Shown here piece by piece: positions 6,692 to 8,682 of a stretch of 8,682 nt of DNA. Every line of letters starts with the position of its first letter. Positions within the stretch are counted from its first letter, which is position 1. The notes beneath the pieces were generated by a model. That model saw only the letters and a list, made by a program, of their open reading frames with translations. It did not search any database and was not told the origin of the DNA. A program made the translations under genes and the position numbers. Source of the stretch: Deltaproteobacteria bacterium (lineage in GTDB: Bacteria > Desulfobacterota > DSM-4660 > Desulfatiglandales > Desulfatiglandaceae); the NCBI GenBank assembly GCA_021159525.1, contig JAGHEC010000258.1:1-8682 (forward strand), given 5' to 3'.

Positions 6692-7707
6692 CTATTACTC
6701 CTGAAATCATGCCAAGTCAGCAGACCAGGTCGGGACCGATCCTGGATATGGACCTTCAGGAGAAGATCTCCCCTGCCGGTCCCCGGCATTTCCCTCCCCA
6801 TGCCCTCAAGTCGCAAAATGGTCCCTTCCCTGACACCGGGGGGCACGGTCACGCGAAGCAGCCTTTTCTGAAAGGCCCAGGGCATGTTGATCAGTTTGCG
6901 GGCCCCCCCGGAGGCCTCTTCAGAGGTAATCACGATTTCGCCGTAGAGGTTGGGGTCACCCGATAACCCGGTGGCATGAATGGCCTGGAGATGAGGGGTC
7001 TTCTTCCTGGCGGTCCTGCTTCTGACCGCGCGGGTGATGCCTGTTTCCGGGACCCTAATGAAGAGCTTCAGACAGAGAATGCCAAAGACAAACCCGCCGA
7101 TGTGGGCCCACCAGGCGACTCCCCCTTCCCGGACCGGGGCCCCGGCGGCGCTGACAAGCTGAAAGAAAAACCAGAGGCCGAGGAAAAAAAACGCGGGAAG
7201 TTCCACAAAAAAGGGAAAGATCAATATGGGGATCATGGTCAAAATCCTGGCCCCAGGATATAGGATGAAATACGCCCCCATGACCCCGGCGATGGCGCCG
7301 CTCGCTCCCACCGTGGGAACCTGGGAGTGCCAGTTGACAACAAGATGAGAGAGTCCGGAGACCCACCCGCACAAGAGATAGAAAAACACGTATCGTACGG
7401 GGCCGAGCCGGTCCTCGACATTGTCGCCGAAGATATGGAGGGACCACATATTGAACAGGATGTGCCAGATGTCTCCATGAACAAACATGAAGGACAGGAA
7501 CGAAAAGAGCTGCTGGCCCGGGGTGAAATAGTGGGCCAGGAAGGGATCAGAGTACCGCGCAGGGACCAGGCCGTAGAGGAAGACAAAGTGATCGATCTTG
7601 GCCCCCTGAGCGAGCTGGATGAAATACACCCCTACATTAACCGCAATAATCAGATGGTTGACGACCGGGTAGTTTCTGGATTCAACCGTATCGCGGATGG
7701 GAATCAT
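6661..7707 (-). CDS. Rhomboid intramembrane serine protease fused to a DnaJ C-terminal-like domain
   Basis: A polytopic membrane protease that cuts substrates within or near transmembrane helices. Residues 1-220 form the rhomboid core: N-terminal MIPIRDTVESRNYPVVN, loop/helix motif HGDIWHILFNMWSLHIFG (77-94), nucleophile motif GASGAIAG (134-141, Ser136) and base motif AHIGGFVFG (201-209, His202), with about six hydrophobic segments. After a basic linker (225-240), residues 255-322 resemble DnaJ/CbpA C-terminal domain I: YGEIVITSEEASGGARKL, then LLRVTVPPGVREGTILRL, then GRGDLLLKVHI. There is no J domain or zinc finger. The last 25 residues look unrelated and overlap a repeat-like sequence. Upstream of the ATG no clear ribosome site is visible; the start fits the family. 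Rhomboid assignment is firm; the chaperone-domain call is strong by motif. Confidence 0.93.
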   Translation of the reverse strand: MIPIRDTVESRNYPVVNHLIIAVNVGVYFIQLAQGAKIDHFVFLYGLVPARYSDPFLAHYFTPGQQLFSFLSFMFVHGDIWHILFNMWSLHIFGDNVEDRLGPVRYVFFYLLCGWVSGLSHLVVNWHSQVPTVGASGAIAGVMGAYFILYPGARILTMIPILIFPFFVELPAFFFLGLWFFFQLVSAAGAPVREGGVAWWAHIGGFVFGILCLKLFIRVPETGITRAVRSRTARKKTPHLQAIHATGLSGDPNLYGEIVITSEEASGGARKLINMPWAFQKRLLRVTVPPGVREGTILRLEGMGREMPGTGRGDLLLKVHIQDRSRPGLLTWHDFRSNSSINRGRRVF

Positions 7708-8071
7708 GGCATGACGGGAATTGCAACTGCCGTTGGCTCAATTGCGCCGGAAAAGGCAAATGGATCTAAAGTTCTGAAGCCCGGTTTGAGCAACGCGTCG
7801 GTTCGATTGGAATGGTCGTGAAGCATTTCAGGCATTTCCTGGGGATCGGCTCGCCCGGCCGCGCTTCCTCTTTCCGCAGCAGCCCAAAAAAATAAACTTT
7901 CATTCCATCAGACTACTAATACGTGTCATGTTTTGCGCCCGTCTCCCACCCTGGGTGCGGCTTGCGGTCGGTCCCGGCACAATTGCACAACATAGATGCC
8001 CAGGGCCCGGACATCCTTCCGCGCGCTCCTCCGGCCGGCCGGGAAAATGCCCTATTTCCACATGTCGCAGG
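7708..8071. other. 364-base intergenic gap between usp and the rhomboid gene
   Basis: Apart from the MscL-like remnant (7766-7903), no confident gene is visible. A 32-codon minus-strand frame (7916-8014) and a 43-codon frame whose stop overlaps the rhomboid ATG (7704-7835) exist, but neither has family support. A GC-rich palindromic stretch (CCGGCCGGCCGG, near 8031-8042) lies about 30 bases downstream of the usp stop without a T-tract, so it is not a clear intrinsic terminator. No convincing rhomboid promoter could be assigned. Confidence 0.5.
7766..7903 (-). pseudogene. Possible remnant of an MscL C-terminal zinc-ribbon tail
   Basis: A 45-codon minus-strand frame encodes MKVYFFGLLRKEEARPGEP, then CLKCFTTIPIEPTRC and a final SNRASEL. 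This resembles the cytoplasmic tail of some large-conductance mechanosensitive channels: a hydrophobic helix end, RKEEA.P, then a C..C...IPI.ATRC..CTSEL zinc ribbon. The fourth cysteine is replaced by arginine (SNRASEL for .NCTSEL), and the channel core is missing behind in-frame stops just upstream. I read it as a decayed fragment. An independent small zinc-ribbon-like protein is less likely because the metal site is broken and the start lacks a good ribosome site. Confidence 0.45.
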
Positions 8072-8542
8072 CTAACCAACCAATACGACCGATATGTCTC
8101 CGGCAGAGTGGATCACTTTTTGTGATACGCTTCCCAGCAAGAATTCCTTGATGGCCGACAGGCCCCTTCTCCCGATAACAATCACGTCGTATCCGGTGGC
8201 GGCTTCATCAATGATGTCTCTGGCCACCCCCTTTTGCTGAGGCGCCACCTTGGCCGAAATATTGTCTTCGGAAAATCCGGCCTTCAAAAGAAGATCCTTG
8301 GCCTTTTTCACGGCCTCGTTGACCAGCTCCGTCTTCTTGTCCTGCATGGAGCAGAAAACCTCTCTCTGCGAAAGAAAATAGGTTGTCAATTCGGGGCTGA
8401 AGATCTCACAGGCCGCGGCCGTGTCCGGGATCACGCTGAAAAGGGTGATCTTGTGATCGATGGTGAACGCCTTCGTTATGAATTCCACGCCCCGCATGGC
8501 ATTTTCGGAATCATCAAAGGCTACCAGTATCTTTTTTCCCAT
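8072..8542 (-). CDS. Universal stress protein (UspA family)
   Basis: A small cytoplasmic nucleotide-binding stress protein of the Usp fold; members help survival under starvation, redox or energy stress, and the exact role is not predictable. From the chosen ATG it is 156 residues, typical for a single-domain Usp. It starts MGKKILVAFDDSENAMRGVE, the family's first strand and Asp loop, and near the C-terminus carries the ATP-binding pattern G-x2-G-x9-G-S as GRRGLSAIKEFLLGS (124-138), followed by VSQKVIHSAGDISVVLV. The ATG at 8542 is preferred to the GTG at 8551 because AAGGAGG (8551-8557) overlaps the GTG but lies 8 bases from the ATG. Its leader lies inside the right terminal repeat. It appears to be transcribed alone. 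Confidence 0.94.
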   Translation of the reverse strand: MGKKILVAFDDSENAMRGVEFITKAFTIDHKITLFSVIPDTAAACEIFSPELTTYFLSQREVFCSMQDKKTELVNEAVKKAKDLLLKAGFSEDNISAKVAPQQKGVARDIIDEAATGYDVIVIGRRGLSAIKEFLLGSVSQKVIHSAGDISVVLVG

Positions 8543-8550
8543 GAGCGGCA

Positions 8551-8557
8551 CCTCCTT
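8551..8557 (-). promoter_or_regulatory. Ribosome binding site that fixes the usp start
   Basis: AAGGAGG is a near-perfect Shine-Dalgarno sequence, 8 bases from the ATG at 8542. It overlaps the in-frame GTG at 8549-8551, which rules that codon out as the start. The terminal inverted repeat ends at the base immediately before it (8558). Confidence 0.8.
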
Positions 8558-8682
8558 GTATCACCTCAATAATTAGGGGGATAACTGCGAACCTAGTGCC
8601 GGGGCAGAAGAATTTTTCTTCCGCTCCGGGCCTCCGGGCTGGTCTCTTGAGTGACTTATCTGCGGGGGACACCCGCCTGCCA
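8558..8682 (-). repeat. Right copy of perfect 125-bp inverted repeat
   Basis: The exact reverse complement of 3-127. Here the repeat is the upstream region of the usp gene and stops at the edge of its ribosome binding site, so it would carry the usp promoter. It holds the mirrored quasi-palindrome (8599-8629) and the short hairpin near the outer end. The outer boundary coincides with the end of the window, so the true repeat may be longer. Confidence 0.95.
8587..8601 (-). promoter_or_regulatory. Possible sigma-54 promoter of usp
   Basis: The minus strand reads CGGCAC-TAGGT-TCGC, matching the sigma-54 consensus TGGCAC-N5-TTGC at 8 of 10 defined positions, with the invariant GG and GC exactly 10 bases apart. 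Transcription would begin near 8575, leaving a leader of about 33 bases that includes the ribosome site. It is within the inverted repeat, so the same site occurs at 84-98 on the plus strand. No enhancer-binding site was recognised. Confidence 0.35.

Noticed and set aside
7327..7821. 164-codon plus-strand frame opposite the rhomboid gene
   Set aside because: It is antisense to the rhomboid core and reads as low-similarity charged sequence without motifs.
3..8682. Transposon or plasmid bounded by terminal inverted repeats
   Set aside because: No transposase, integrase, replication or partition gene is present, no target-site duplication can be seen because the window ends at the repeats, and the cargo is chromosomal housekeeping genes.

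Overview
All genes in this window lie on the minus strand. In order of transcription, from right to left, they are: a universal stress protein; a rhomboid protease carrying a DnaJ-type C-terminal domain; an IclR-type regulator; the two subunits of an ADP-forming acyl-CoA synthetase; and a tight isoprenoid cluster xseB-ispA-dxs. The gene set is chromosomal housekeeping and central metabolism. The two-subunit ADP-forming acyl-CoA synthetase, the GC-rich coding style and a possible sigma-54 site would fit an anaerobic Desulfobacterota (deltaproteobacterium-like) organism. That placement is inference, because no rRNA or marker phylogeny is available here.

Left part (1-3314). xseB, ispA and dxs are joined by two 4-base ATGA stop/start overlaps, so they are probably translationally coupled. 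A good sigma-70-type promoter (TTGACA, 17-base spacer, TACACT) lies just upstream of xseB. The usual partner xseA is not next to xseB. The products make DXP (entry to the MEP pathway) and farnesyl diphosphate, plus the small subunit of exonuclease VII.

Middle (3315-6660). An IclR regulator overlaps the start of the alpha (CoA-binding, phosphohistidine) subunit by ATGA, and the beta (ATP-grasp) subunit follows about 360 bases later. The gap holds a broken GNAT acetyltransferase remnant. A 14-base perfect palindrome just before the IclR start is a plausible autoregulatory operator. Together these look like a regulated acyl-CoA/acid interconversion unit that conserves energy as ATP.

Right part (6661-8682). 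A rhomboid protease is fused to a DnaJ C-terminal-like domain. Upstream is a 364-base gap that contains a short reading frame resembling the decayed zinc-ribbon tail of an MscL channel. Then comes a universal stress protein gene with a strong ribosome binding site and a possible sigma-54 promoter.

The most unusual structural feature is a perfect 125-bp inverted repeat at the two ends of the window (3-127 and 8558-8682). It contains a strong internal quasi-palindrome and has a degenerate, partly rearranged relative around 6626-6691. This suggests a dispersed repeat family, but its position exactly at both ends means an assembly or amplification artefact must be excluded. I see no transposase, CRISPR array, tRNA or rRNA.
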